Below are positions 10,945-20,906 of a stretch of 64,000 bases of DNA, piece by piece (position 1 is the stretch's first letter; every line of letters begins with the position of its first letter). Source of the DNA: Cristatella mucedo. Taxonomy: Eukaryota > Bryozoa > Phylactolaemata > Cristatellidae. A program made the translations under genes and the position numbers. The DNA lies in assembly GCA_009760855.2 (NCBI GenBank), contig WPIO01000013.1:4892501-4956500 (forward strand). Reading direction: 5' to 3'. The notes beneath the pieces were generated by a model, which saw only the letters and a program-made list of their open reading frames with translations, searched no databases and was not told the origin of the DNA.

Positions 10945-11334
10945 TTCTTGTCATCTAAAAATAAAAATACCAAACAAAAATATGAATTACATTTGGATAT
11001 CTGTGATAACGATATGAATGAAACCTAATTTGATTCTAGTCTTATGCGAAATGATGCAAGTATAATCTGCTCATACTGTAACATAAATTTTAATTCATTT
11101 AAAAAAGAGAGACCAACTAAATTATATTCATTAGTTAAGAAACACTTAAAAAAAGGATGTTGCCCTACTTCCTTACATCATTGTGTAGATCATGAAGCCA
11201 TTTGTGCTATTTCAAAACTATTCCCTCTTGTTAAAGGTAAACATGAAGCAACGAAGTTAAAAGAGATAATAGTGTTAATAGTTCATTTATACTTCTCAGG
11301 AGGCTACATAACTGACCAAGAGGTTTACCTTTAA
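10945..11334 (+). pseudogene. Possible zinc-finger protein, one in-frame stop
   Basis: The intact part starts at ATG 11044 and encodes 96 residues with a C-x2-C pair (CSYCNINF) followed by Lys-rich helices and H-x4-C (HLKKGC). The same frame is open upstream to about 10945, with an in-frame TAA near 11027 and another Cys/His patch (ELHLDIC), so the original protein may have been longer. The spacing suggests a zinc-binding fold, but I cannot name a family. It is convergent with the minus-strand frame ending at 11287. Confidence 0.35.
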
Positions 11335-11601
11335 ATTTCCAGTAATATTATCAATGAAGTAATAATCACTCGGTAATCTATTAAAATAAACATAATACTT
11401 TAAGTCAACACCTGCTGGAGAAGTATTTACAGCTCTTACATCTCCAGATACAACTGTTGTATCACTATTAGGTTTTAGAAATACACAATTAGATGCTCTA
11501 ACAACCATAACATTTAATATCATTATAGGTAGAGCTGTTTAATTTGTCCGTGAATAAGGTGTTGATAGATTTAAAATTTAATTATTAGAGTTAACATTCA
11601 T
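11287..11601 (-). pseudogene. Small unknown virion-like protein
   Basis: The minus-strand frame from ATG 11601 overlaps the end of the fibre gene. It is interrupted by two TAA codons (near 11580 and 11550) and then runs through about 75 residues that look like a beta-rich domain (DTTVVSGDVRAVNTSPAG, DYYFIDNITGNLKV). It ends TGA then, three codons on, TAA. Position directly after the fibre gene suggests a structural or attachment role, but this is only context. Confidence 0.35.
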
Positions 11602-12154
11602 TGAGATAGCTATTACTTCTGTTATTTTTTAAATGTTTATCTACATAAGATTTAGTTGCAACATCAGAAGGATTGACAGGCCCTGCAACATTTGTTATTG
11701 AATTCCCACCCATATCGATATTTGTTGTTGAAGGAAATGCTTTCAATAATGCATTCCTTTTCATTCCACCAAACGTAACGCAATAATCATCATTTAATAC
11801 TACTGGATTTTCATTACCTGAATTCCAATAATTCGATGTTATAGCATAGCTGTTCATATTTATATCTCCTAACATTGTATCACCTGTTTTTTTATCATAA
11901 TTATTTATTTGACTAACATGTACACCATCAGTAGGATTAACACCCGCACCAAGATTAGTAATTGTTTTACCAGCAAGATTAAGTGATGTTCCTGAATTAA
12001 CAAAAAAGTTTGCGTCTGCATAAGATTTTGTTACTGCATCGCCATTATTAATAGGATCTGATAAATTTATAATTATATTTCAATTTGCATTTAGATCAGA
12101 TAGAATAATACCATTAACTTTTGATACATAATCTTCAGAGTGAATTTTGCTCAT
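11591..12154 (-). pseudogene. Phage-tail-fibre-like trimeric fibre protein
   Basis: About 187 codons. The sequence shows the repeating shaft signature of phage tail fibres: NNGDAVTKSYAD near the N-terminus, then TNLGAGVNPTDGVHVSQI, and finally NVAGPVNPSDVATKSYVD near the C-terminus, alternating with DTMLGDINMNSYAIT-type beta strands. Such repeats form triple-stranded beta shafts that bind receptors. It follows a clear TATCTATATAAT start motif (12155-12166, plus-strand spelling). One in-frame TGA at 12080-12082; otherwise the frame is intact. Neighbours are the exonuclease gene upstream and a small beta-rich frame downstream. Confidence 0.7.
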
Positions 12155-12979
12155 TATCTATATAATTATTAATCAATATTCTACTGCTTTCTAAAATTTC
12201 TCCAACTACTGGAACAATCCTTGCAAATCTTCCATAATCTTCTTCAACGACTTGTATTTCAACTTTTTTATATAATATTTCATATCAAAACCAAAACTTT
12301 TTATTGTTAAATCTACCATACTCACTTATTATTTCAAATTCAAAATCGTAGTACTTTTCATCTTTAAGTAAAAACATAAATAGAGGTTCGCGGGTTGGCA
12401 TATCAAAAACATAATTTGAAGGAATTCCAAGAATCCCTGCGGCTACATAATCTTTAGGTGCTTCTTTGCAATTCAAGCCTTCAACAAATATTTCAAATTC
12501 GCTATAAAAACACCTACTTAGTTTTAGTGCATGTAATATAAGTAAAAACTGCGCTAAATACTGTTTTGGAATAAATTCTTCAACTATACTTCTACTCCAT
12601 AAACATTTTATTTCTATTAGTGTATCTTCATCTATAATTCCATCTGGAGAATAACGATACACTCTATCACTAACAAAGCAATCATTTGCATTTTCAATCT
12701 TCCTATCTAGTTTCATTTATAGAAATTTACTAGCAATAGGTTCAAATACTTTACCAAGTAACATTTTCGGAAACCTCATTGGCTGAGAATTAGAAATATG
12801 TTTTTTTAGTTTTCTATTTGCAATCAATTCTATATCACAATCAATTTGTAAACCAAAAACCATATCATTTCCTAAAACAGAATAAACTTCTGATTCACCA
12901 ATATTCAAACCCACAGCTCTCTTCCAGTCATCAGACCCTTGAATAAAATTTGTTCTTTTTTTCCATTATATTTAGACAT
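12114..12979 (-). pseudogene. YqaJ/lambda-exonuclease-like PD-(D/E)XK nuclease
   Basis: The central motif SPDGIIDEDTLIEIKC (about 12600-12660) is the PD-(D/E)XK catalytic core of YqaJ/lambda-type exonucleases: Asp in PDG, then Glu and Lys in the I-E-I-K strand. Downstream, KQYLAQFLLILHALKL matches the helix with the Gln found in this family. Such enzymes process DNA ends for recombination or replication. Breaks: a single-base frame break near 12925, TAA at about 12718, TGA at 12285-12287, and the terminal TGA at 12135 followed six codons later by TAA. Catalytic residues are retained. The gene lies between the capsid and fibre genes. Confidence 0.72.
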
Positions 12980-12989
12980 TATAATTTTA

Positions 12990-13595
12990 TTAAAAATCTT
13001 TTCCCTCATAAACAAACATTCCTTTACCACAAGTTAAGTTAGCACCACTACCATTTGATGTTAGTTCAGCGCTATTCTCACAAATAGTCAAACCATAAAT
13101 CATCAACGTATTTCCTGCTGGTAAAATACTATTGAATTCAATAGTTACATCAAGTCTAGAAGTTACTCTAAGAGGTTCATCATTGTATTGCAAATCAATA
13201 ACATGAATTGGGTAAATACTCAACCATTCAGGATAGGTAAAACTGACGGGTTCAGTAACTTTCATTAAGTCCAAGATATTGTTTTCTTTATGTAGTTAAA
13301 TCCATATATTCTGGAGAGCATTTTCCTTTTTTAGGATCACTAGACCTTAAAACAGAAGGATATTGTTTAGATCCCTTCGCAAGAACACTAACACTTTAAA
13401 CATCACAATGATTGTAAACGCAAGAATTTCCTGAATAATTTCCATATTTATTGTAATTTTGAGCGGCAACAATCAACCATCTAACTTTATCAATTGTATT
13501 AAACTGATTTGAACTGATAGAGTTTTAGTAAATGTAAGTCCTTGGTTAAGAGACTTTATAGTAATATTTTCATGCGTATATATTTCATGAGTATA
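12990..13595 (-). pseudogene. Major capsid protein C-terminal domain, second copy
   Basis: Repeats, in diverged form, the segment at 13640-13988 (shared words IDKVRWLIVA, KGKC, RKQYLGLNE). It then continues through the true capsid C-terminus, including TYPEWLSIYPIHVIDLQ and NTLMIYGLTICEN, to TAA at 12990. That terminal region matches the last beta strands of Polinton capsid proteins. Two TAA codons and at least two frame breaks (about 13515 and 13275) interrupt it. Confidence 0.7.
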
Positions 13596-13680
13596 TACCT
13601 GTTGGTGTTACATATCCATTCAGGATATGTAACACCAACAGGTTGGTGTTACATATATATGTTACATATAGTTACTTCAT
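13596..13680. repeat. Short inverted/direct repeats at the capsid duplication junction
   Basis: The 10-mer GGTGTTACAT and its complement occur several times, including the palindrome GTAACACCAACAGGTTGGTGTTAC around 13630-13652 and TATCCATTCAGGATA at 13611-13625. They sit exactly between the two copies of the capsid C-terminal segment. Confidence 0.6.
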
Positions 13681-14898
13681 TAAGTCCAAGATATTGTTTT
13701 CTAAACGTTGTGAAATCCATGTAAGAAGGAGCACATTTTCCTTTTTCAAAGTCATTAGATCTTAAGACCACAGGATATTGCTTAGATCCATTAGCAAGTA
13801 TACTAATACTTTTAGTATCACAGTGATTGTAAGTACAATGATTTTGAGTATAATCATTGCATTTATTGTAGTTTTGAGATGCAACAATCAACCATCTAAC
13901 TTTATCAATTGTATTTTGAACTGATAGTGTTTTTGTGAATTTAAGACCTTGATTATGACTAGTTATAGTAATATTTTCATATCGTTTAACTGTGTAGTTA
14001 AGTCTAATTTTCTTAGATTTCTCCTTAAAATATTAGCAAGTGCTCTTTGAATACTTTCTTTTGGTACAACAAATGGTACAACAAGTCTCGTTTTTGTCAT
14101 TGCAATTTTGAAAGCAGTGTAAGTACCATCTGCTGCAGCTCCAGCAGCACCTCTAGTTGAAAGAATGTTTGCTGCACCAGACGCATTAGTCATAATAGCA
14201 TCTCTATCAAAATCACCAACACGAGTCATTTCAAGTGTAAAAGGAATATTATAAAGATTTTTATTCATATCAGCACAAAAACCAGAAATCCTTGATAGAG
14301 GAAGAGCAATACTAAAATTTCCAACCTCATCAATAATATTGTTAATAGTACCTCTCCTGTACATGAATCCAATGTTTGAGGTAGTAGATCCAGAAGCACT
14401 AGGACTGCTGTATGCATTAGGTAAAACCATATCATCAATTGAACTAGCTTCATCTTTTTTCCAACAACTAGCAAGACCTTCAGTTATATTGTAATCATTT
14501 GGATAGCATAGAAGACCCGTAAGTGTTGAGACACTTCCAACTCATTCTTTTATTTGAAAAATTTTAATTTCTTCAGTACCAAGTCTAACTCTCATACTGC
14601 TAAACATCCATGCACCAGCATTGTTTTAACAAGTCCAACAGCTAGATTTCGACTTGCCAAAAGCACCACCTGCAGCAGTTTGAGCTTGTAGTTGACCCTC
14701 AAGTAAAAGATAACCATCAGATAGAACTTAGCACGTCTGTTGTTCACCAGGAACAATGAATGTAACTAGTTGGAATGTAACACTATCAGTTTCCTTTCCA
14801 TTCGTTTGATAAAACTCTCTAAATTGGTCTCTAAGTTTGTAATCAGGAAACTCGGGATCTCTAAGTTCAAGTATACTATCGATAGGTGCACTTGCCAT
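13640..14898 (-). pseudogene. Double-jelly-roll major capsid protein, first copy
   Basis: Starts at ATG 14898 after a CTCTATATAA motif. Parts match Polinton/adintovirus capsid proteins: a GYLLLEGQL strand, NNAGAWMFSSM, GSVSTLTGLLCYP, then SRISGFCADMNKNLYN followed by FTLEMTRVGDFDRDAI, the most diagnostic block (about 14200-14300). It builds the icosahedral shell as a trimer. Breaks: TAA about 14730, frame breaks near 14660-14625, TGA 14542-14544 and a frame break near 13985. The first copy of the C-terminal domain (13640-13988) ends prematurely at TAA, where the duplication begins. Confidence 0.82.
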
Positions 14899-14913
14899 TT
14901 CTTCTCTATATAA
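14899..14913 (-). promoter_or_regulatory. TATATAG start motif, capsid gene
   Basis: Minus-strand TTTATATAGAGAAGAA immediately before the capsid ATG. Confidence 0.5.
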
Positions 14914-14956
14914 AAAACGAAAAAATATCTTTTACTTTGAATATGTAAACTAGCTC

Positions 14957-15521
14957 CTATCTTTTTCTCATACTACCACCATAACCACCAGGTCTAACAT
15001 AAGGAACAACAGCTTTAGTACTAATTACTTTCTCTATTTCTGTATATGCTTTAGGATCATTCTCTTTAAGAGTCTCTGATTAATCTTCTACCTCTTGTTC
15101 TTCCTCAATCTTAGCTTTCCGACTCTTTTTTAGATTTTTTATTGACTTTCTCAAGCATAATACGTTTTAATTCAAGATCCATCTCTTTCATCTTTCTATC
15201 ATAATCTTCATCTTTTCTCTTTTTCTCAAGTTAATATTCAAGTTCTTTCTTTCTTCTTTCTTCCTCAAGTTTGTCATACATTTCGCTTCGTCTGATGGCA
15301 TAATCTTGGTCTAACTTTTCTTTCTTTGTTTGCAGTTCAGTAAGTTTTCTTGCTTGATTCATGTCAATAGCTTTGCTAGCAATAGTCATACCAGTACTAG
15401 TTAATCCAGTAACTAATGGCGCTACTTTATTAACACCATCAATCACTTTATCAATTAATCCATATCCATAATATTTTCCCCAATGTACTCTACAATGACC
15501 GATTCTTGCATAATTACCCAT
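14957..15521 (-). pseudogene. Amphipathic/coiled-coil protein, possible core or membrane-lytic protein
   Basis: The N-terminus is Gly/Tyr-rich (VHWGKYYGYG), then a hydrophobic helix pair (about residues 25-50, APLVTGLTSTGMTIASKA), then a long highly charged Lys/Glu coiled coil, ending in a Gly-rich basic tail GGYGGSMRKR before TAG. Adenovirus- and Polinton-type viruses have small virion proteins with amphipathic segments, but no homology is claimed. Two in-frame TAA codons (near 15233 and 15080) and one frame break at an A run near 15125. It begins nine bases after the stop of the 16427 gene, in the same frame. Confidence 0.4.
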
Positions 15522-15530
15522 TGCTCTATA

Positions 15531-16427
15531 TTACTTTGAAATTTCTGTTGCAACTACATCTGTGATAATATTTACAGGATTTTCGTTTTGACCTGTTAAA
15601 GTTATTTTGAATGAACTTATTGAATCTATATCACCATGCGTTGATAAGTACAGTGTATTAGGAATATGTAGATCAACCTTGTCGCCAGGATTAATATCAT
15701 CAATATCAATAATATCTAAAGATGTGGATCGTTCTAAAAACCCTTTTCTTCTTTCTACGTAATTCTTAAGCGGATCAACTAAATCACAATCTACACTAAT
15801 CCATCATATTCCTTTATTATCTGGTAATACCATTTTATTTCATGCTTTATAAATACCAGAGAAGTACATAGCTTTTTCTATTGCTTTGTATGGTGTTCCA
15901 CCAACAAGATCAGGATCAAATGTTCCTTGTTGATTTGAATTGAAACCTAAGGTATCTCCAATTGAATTTTCAATACCTGCATTACTTCCAAGTAGAACAA
16001 CATAATCACCAACTACTTGCATTCTTATTCTATCATCTGTATCAACACTAAATTTTATTCCTGTACTATTTCTTTTTGTTTTATCATAAAAAGTAATATC
16101 TGTTTATGTTGATTTTGTTCCATCTCGTGCGACAATAGTTTTTGGTTGTGGCTCTGATAATGCTTTGTTTAGAGCAGCAGTGATTTTATTTGAATCTTAA
16201 TAACCAGGATCAATTTTAATATATGTAATACTTGAATCAGTCGTACTTCATTTAAAACAAAATCTATCATTAAGATCTGTAACAACATTTGATGTAACTT
16301 TATTAGCATAAGTAAACTCTATTCTACGTAAACCAATTTTATTATAACCTGAATCAGATCAAAGCATAAGTAGTGGCACTAATGTTTTTGATTCTGAAAT
16401 GCTTGTTCCTGTAATTCTTATTGACAT
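15531..16427 (-). pseudogene. Second penton-like/virion protein
   Basis: About 299 codons in one uninterrupted reading frame (no indel) but with four TGA codons (16359, 16248, 15840, 15804) and two internal TAA codons. The start follows TATAGAAA. It has the Polinton minor-capsid pattern of a short beta strand plus a Pro-Gly turn and helix (ITYIKIDPGY, then KITAALNKAL) and ends in beta-rich sequence (KVDLHIPNTLYLSTHGDID). It probably belongs with the 17302 gene as a vertex or minor capsid protein; the family match is weak. The stop pattern in an otherwise indel-free frame is unusual (see findings). Confidence 0.45.
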
Positions 16428-16437
16428 TTTCTATATT
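16428..16437 (-). promoter_or_regulatory. TATAG start motif
   Basis: Minus-strand AATATAGAAA directly before ATG 16427. It overlaps the TAA stop of the preceding gene. Confidence 0.5.
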
Positions 16438-17302
16438 AAACTTCAAGAATTTCTATAACAACTGTAATTTGTTGAGAATTAAAATCTAATAATTTTAGAT
16501 TCTGATCAGTAACAGTAATTACTATTTCAGAAATAGAATCACTGGCTATATTATGATTTTCAATAGCATTTCGTTCATGAACCATTTGTTCCCATGGATA
16601 GAAATTATAAGCAAAACTTCTTAATACTTGTGTTTATTTTTCATTTATAAAACTAGTTCCACTAGCAACCATATTACAATTTACAAGTATAAGATTTAGA
16701 TTAGAAACAAAAACTTCTTTTTCAGAAGTAAACTTGGTGTTAGGAGAACAAAGAACAGGAGTAATATCAGGATACAATTTAACGAAGTCAGCATTTGAAA
16801 GAGTTGTATTAGCAGAATCGGTAAAACCAAGTATACTGGAAATACTAGACTTACTAGCAAGAAATGGTCAACCAACTGGCATTGCAATCAAAGAATTAGA
16901 AGTAGTAGTATCAATACCTAGTTCAAATTTATCTGTTGTTGCACCTGATTGAGTAGCAGAGTTATTTATCATATCAGCTATACCAATATTTACATAATCT
17001 GGTATAGCAGAATAAATTCCAGGCTTTATTGCTATCGTTTGTTCTGATCCACCTGTTATTCTATAAACAAAAGTATTATTAGTATTTTTAATATTTCTAG
17101 TAGAATTAGTACCAACAAAATTCTTAAAACAAATCTTAAAGTTTTTACCTTTTAATAATATTGGTGTACTAACACGAGTTCTAATAGGATTAGTATTTTC
17201 AGTTAGATTAAAAACATACCCCTCTTTACTTGCTTGAATAGATTTTCCAATACTTTCAACACTCTTAAATATATTGTTAACACTTTTTAACAAATCACTC
17301 AT
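16436..17302 (-). pseudogene. Penton-like minor capsid protein (Polinton type)
   Basis: About 288 codons without frameshift. It matches the widespread Polinton minor-capsid/penton family: TIAIKPGIYSAIPDYVNIGI (Pro-Gly-x-Tyr turn then helix), SSISSILGF, a strand NLILVNCNMVASGTSF, and the C-terminal strands SEIVITVTDQNLKLLDF then QQITVVIEI. These occupy the five-fold vertices of the capsid. One TGA (16868-16870) and one TAA (near 16640) lie in frame. The gene ends TAA, 8 bp before the next ATG. Confidence 0.65.
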
Positions 17303-17315
17303 TTTCTATGTATTA
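17303..17315 (-). promoter_or_regulatory. TATAG-like start motif
   Basis: Minus-strand AATACATAGAAA directly before ATG 17302. Its TAG is at the same time the in-frame stop of the upstream gene. Confidence 0.4.
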
Positions 17316-17941
17316 CATAAAAGATTGTTTATCTTTGCAACATAGGACTTTGGAGCTTTACGAGATCTAGCAAGATAATCAAGAGCAGAACTAATGGATC
17401 TTATTACACCTCTATTTCCAGCAGCAAGTTCACAAAGCCACAAATCAATCTTATCAAATACTTCTTTTCACTACGTACAGCTAATGGAATTACTTCTATT
17501 CCTTTACCAACAGGTCTGTAATTTAAATAATTATAGATGAAATTTTCTACAGGTGTTCTCGAATCCATAGCTCGCAGTTCAGAAATAAGTGCTAATGAAT
17601 CTCTATCAAAAGACTTCTATTTTTTAGAGTAAGCTTCAGACTTAATACACTTTATTTTTTCTATTTTTAAGTCTTTAAGGAACTCTTCAAAGATTGAGCT
17701 AACTTTATCTCAAACTCGATCTCTTAATCTCTAAATTTATTAAATATATTCGCTATTTCTGGTTCAGAGTGATTGATTCTTAGTGCTTTATATTCAAATA
17801 CTAGTTTTACAGTATCTAACAAAGTTGATCTATTGTCTCCTACTCTACCCATTGGATATGAACAGATTTTTTAAGTTTCAATACTGTTGACCTTGTACTT
17901 CCTTAAGGCAGTCTGTTCTTCTTGTCTCAAACAGAAACCAT
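17306..17941 (-). pseudogene. Unknown element protein, heavily broken
   Basis: Runs from ATG 17941 (after ATATATAGAAA) to TAG 17306. The C-terminal half is clean: KIDLWLCELAAGNRGVIRS then LDYLARSRKAPKSYV. The N-terminal half has TGA, TAA and TAG codons (17927, about 17903, about 17620) and at least three frame breaks. No Walker A or other nucleotide-binding motif is seen, so it is not evidence for the packaging ATPase. Function unknown. Confidence 0.4.
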
Positions 17942-17953
17942 TTTCTATATATT
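17942..17953 (-). promoter_or_regulatory. TATATAG start motif
   Basis: Minus-strand CAATATATAGAAA directly before ATG 17941. Confidence 0.5.
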
Positions 17954-17977
17954 GTTTTTATTTTTTATTTAAATTAA

Positions 17978-18376
17978 TTAAACAACACTTGGATCAGGTT
18001 ATTCTTGTGTTGCTAGTGCTGCTGCAGTTGCTTTTTGTCTTGCGCTCATGTTATCAGTAATTCTTGTGAGAACTGCATAACATTCATCTTTAACAATTCC
18101 AGAGATATCAGGTTTAGTTCCAGATACTCCAGAGATAACTGTTGAGAGCGTTGGTATTTGTACTGCAACCCAAGTTGTAAAATCTGTAATTTCTTCTGGA
18201 CTATCGAGTAGAGCATCAACTTTGGCTCTAACAGTTGATTCTAGACTTGCTACTGCCTCTGTTTGTCATGCAGATATAATACTTTGAGCTACAACGTCAA
18301 ATTCATCAACGTAGAATTTCTTAACAAATGTATCAGTCTTTACTGAATCAAGTGTTTGTTGATCGTAAGCCGTCAT
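17978..18376 (-). pseudogene. Unknown element protein, 3' portion (split by LINE)
   Basis: Alpha-helical, Ala/Ser/Thr-rich frame of about 130 codons, starting next to the inserted LINE and ending TAA 17999 or TAA 17978. One TGA at 18266-18268. The N-terminal part is probably 19456-19548 on the other side of the LINE. No family is recognised. Confidence 0.4.
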
Positions 18377-18383
18377 TCTTAAA

Positions 18384-19456
18384 AATAATAATAACAATAA
18401 TAATGCACTTGATAAAGCGCCCTCAGAGAACTCAATCTCTCTCTAGGCGCTTTACATTTGCTGCAAAGGGAAGTGAAATTGAATGGTGACTAAAATCATG
18501 GTTGATAAACAAATAAAATGAATAATATGGTTAGGGGTGACATGCACAGGGTCAGCACACATAAGCACATAAAGGACGAATCACGGGGACCCACTAAATG
18601 CTGTCCTAAATAGGCGTGTTTTTAAGTTCTTTTTAAATGTGGTTAAGTCAGGGGATGTTCTGACGCAGGTCGGGAGGGAGTTCCAGGCTTTGGGAGCATA
18701 CGAACTAAATGCACGGTCTCCAAAGGATTTAAGGTTTGTACGAGGTATTTCTAGACTGTTGGATTCCGAAAAGCGAGTGGTACGATGCTTTGCCTGATGG
18801 GATAGTATCTCTGAGAGATAGGCTGGAGCCATAGAATGAAGGTACCTAAAAGTGAGCGACAAAACCTTGAAGTCAATCCGTTACTTGACTGGTAGCCAGT
18901 GCAGGTTGGCGAGGTGTGGAGTAATGTGGCAACTGCAGCGCTCACGACAGACAAGCCTAGCTGCAAAGTTGTGCACCAGTTGCAATCGCCTGATCGCACA
19001 TGCTGGTAGGCCAGTAAGCAGTGAGTTGCAGAAGTCGAGACGGGATGTCATGAATGTATGGACCAACTTGGACGTGGTATCCTTATCTAAGCAAGCCCGA
19101 ATTTTAGCAATGTTATGAAGCTGAAAATAGGCAGATTTGACTGTGGAGCTGATATGGTCGTCTAACGAGAGGTCGCTTTGGAATATGTCACCTAGATTTC
19201 GAGCTGATGCAACTGGAGATATGCTGGCAGAGCCAATTTTGAAAGTCAGCCTTTCCAATTTCTGAATAACACTAGGTTTGCCCATAACTAGTAAGTTAGT
19301 TTTATCATCGTTTAGTTTTAGAAAATGTGCTGCCATCCATGATCGGATGTCATCAATGCATGCAGCAAGTGAGTTGAGAAAATTTGAGGTGCTCGAAGGC
19401 TGGGAGGGATCAAAGCAAAGGTACAGCTGAGTGTCATCCGCATAGAAGTGAAAGCC
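18384..19456 (-). mobile_element. LINE-A insertion inside the viral element
   Basis: 5'-truncated LINE-A on the minus strand. The 3' AATAATAA tail is at 18384-18410; reverse-transcriptase C-terminal coding is at 18581-19450 and reaches the F-H-F-Y-A-D-D catalytic motif at the truncation point. It splits a viral frame, so it inserted after the element did. Confidence 0.85.
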
Positions 19457-19548
19457 TTTCTTGATTTAACAAGATAGTCTATATATGATTTAAGTGCTAA
19501 TGCACTAGTTGCAAGCATGGGATCAGTAATTTCAGAACTTGTGGCCAT
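19456..19548 (-). pseudogene. 5' portion of the LINE-split element gene
   Basis: ATG 19548 follows TATTATATAGGAAA. About 31 codons (MATSSEITDPMLATSALALK...) run directly into the LINE at 19456. No family is recognised. Confidence 0.4.
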
Positions 19549-19562
19549 TTTCCTATATAATA
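19549..19562 (-). promoter_or_regulatory. TATATAG start motif
   Basis: Minus-strand TTATTATATAGGAAA directly before ATG 19548. Confidence 0.5.
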
Positions 19563-19602
19563 ATAAAAAAAATTACATTCGCACAATTTTGAACAATACT
19601 AA

Positions 19603-19715
19603 CTAACATTGCCATAGAATTCGTACACCAGGTTTAGTTTTTGGAGTTTTAGCCTTTTTGCTTGCTTCTATAAGCATCTCATTTACCTTAGTGCCTAGAG
19701 AAAGATTGAGTTCTC
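19603..19715 (-). pseudogene. 3' portion of a second LINE-split element gene
   Basis: Frame continuing from the host insertion: basic tail KVNEMLIEASKKAKTPKTKP to a TAG stop at 19603. Its 5' part is 20713-20869. Function unknown. Confidence 0.4.
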
Positions 19716-20712
19716 TGAGTTCGCTTTATCAAGTGCATTATTATTTTTATTATTATTACTTCTACATTCCATCAGTTTATCACATGTATCACAGATCTGA
19801 TGATAAAACCGAACTGCTGCTCATGGGTCACCCTAAGCGTGTGGCTGGATTAAAAGGCTTTGCTCTTCTAATAGGTGATGCTATTGTGCGACCATCGCCA
19901 CGTGCTCAAAATTTAGGTGTCGTTTTCGGCAACTCCCTCAATTTTAAAAGCTTCATTCAGAAGTCTGCTTCTACAGCTAACCATCACGTCCAATCCCTAT
20001 CCAAGATTAGGAGCTGTCTTCCACAGTTGCTTGTAAGAAATTTAACTACCTGCTTAGTTCTGTCTCGGCTTGATTATTGCAATTCCTTATTGGCTTGCTG
20101 CCAAAGAAAGCTATTAGACCACTGCAGCTGACTATGAATATGGCTGCAAGGCTGGTCTTCAAGTCCCAGCGGTTTGAGCACGTGTCTCCTTTGCTAAAAG
20201 AGCTAGGATGGATGCCGGTTGAGCAACGGATACAGAGCAAAGTTCTTACGCTGACCCACAACGGCCGCCATGGCTCTGCTCCTTCGTACCTAGCTCTGCT
20301 GCATCAGTTTCAGCCTGTTCGCGCCCTCAGGTCCTGTGTGGACAATAAATTAGCTGTTCCATTCCACCGCTTAAAGACCGTTGGCGACAGAAGCTTTAGC
20401 TCTGCCGGTCCTAGACTGTGGAACTCGCTTCCACAATTCTTATGCAACGACAACTACTCTCCTACTGTCGACTATGGCTCATCCTTTTCAGCGGTCCTGA
20501 GCTGCTAATTCCATGCTACTCACTAACTTAACTGCTCTCCTGACTCTGCTATGCTTCCCACTTTCTCTATGTTGCGTGAGACGAAGTCTGTTGGCTACCG
20601 AATGCGTACCGAAAGCCGCTTAGGCTGTGAGTTCGCTATACAAAACTCTCCTGCGTAACTTGGTCTTTATGACTTTGTGGAGTTACAAACGGAGATGCAT
20701 TACATTACATCT
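19716..20712 (+). mobile_element. LINE-B insertion (with a short LINE-A tail) inside the viral element
   Basis: 19716-19775 is an inverted LINE-A 3' end. 19780-20508 encodes the C-terminal part of another CR1/L2-like reverse transcriptase on the plus strand (DDKTELLLMGHP, LDYCNSLLA, FSSAGPRLWNSLPQF). Its 3' UTR runs to a CATTACATTACAT end at 20712. It interrupts a viral gene whose halves flank it. Confidence 0.8.
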
Positions 20713-20869
20713 CGGTAAGAACAGCTATATGTGAACTGTCAATATCTGGAATAAGTTTATCAAGTGGATGTTTAAAAATTCGTTGATCTTCTCCTTTGAG
20801 CTTTTGCAGACAAATTTGTATTGCCATTTCTCTAGATTGTTCACAGCTAAGAATTCTTGAGACATCCAT
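20713..20869 (-). pseudogene. 5' portion of a LINE-split element gene
   Basis: ATG 20869 follows CATATATAGAAA. About 52 codons (MDVSRILSCEQSREMAIQIC...) run into the LINE-B insertion. It is helical and charged; no family is recognised. Confidence 0.4.
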
Positions 20870-20881
20870 TTTCTATATATG
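20870..20881 (-). promoter_or_regulatory. TATATAG start motif
   Basis: Minus-strand CATATATAGAAA directly before ATG 20869. Confidence 0.5.
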
Positions 20882-20906
20882 AAAAGATAATTTCATTTTA
20901 TTGAAA

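Noticed and set aside
15531-16427. Full reassignment of TAA as a sense codon
   Set aside because: TAA also ends many element genes, and internal TAA sites do not correspond to one residue (capsid duplicate: Lys and Phe; polymerase and integrase suggest others).
17306-17941. Packaging ATPase candidate
   Set aside because: MGRVGDNRST looks loop-like but lacks the GxxGxGKS/T Walker A pattern, and no Walker B is seen.
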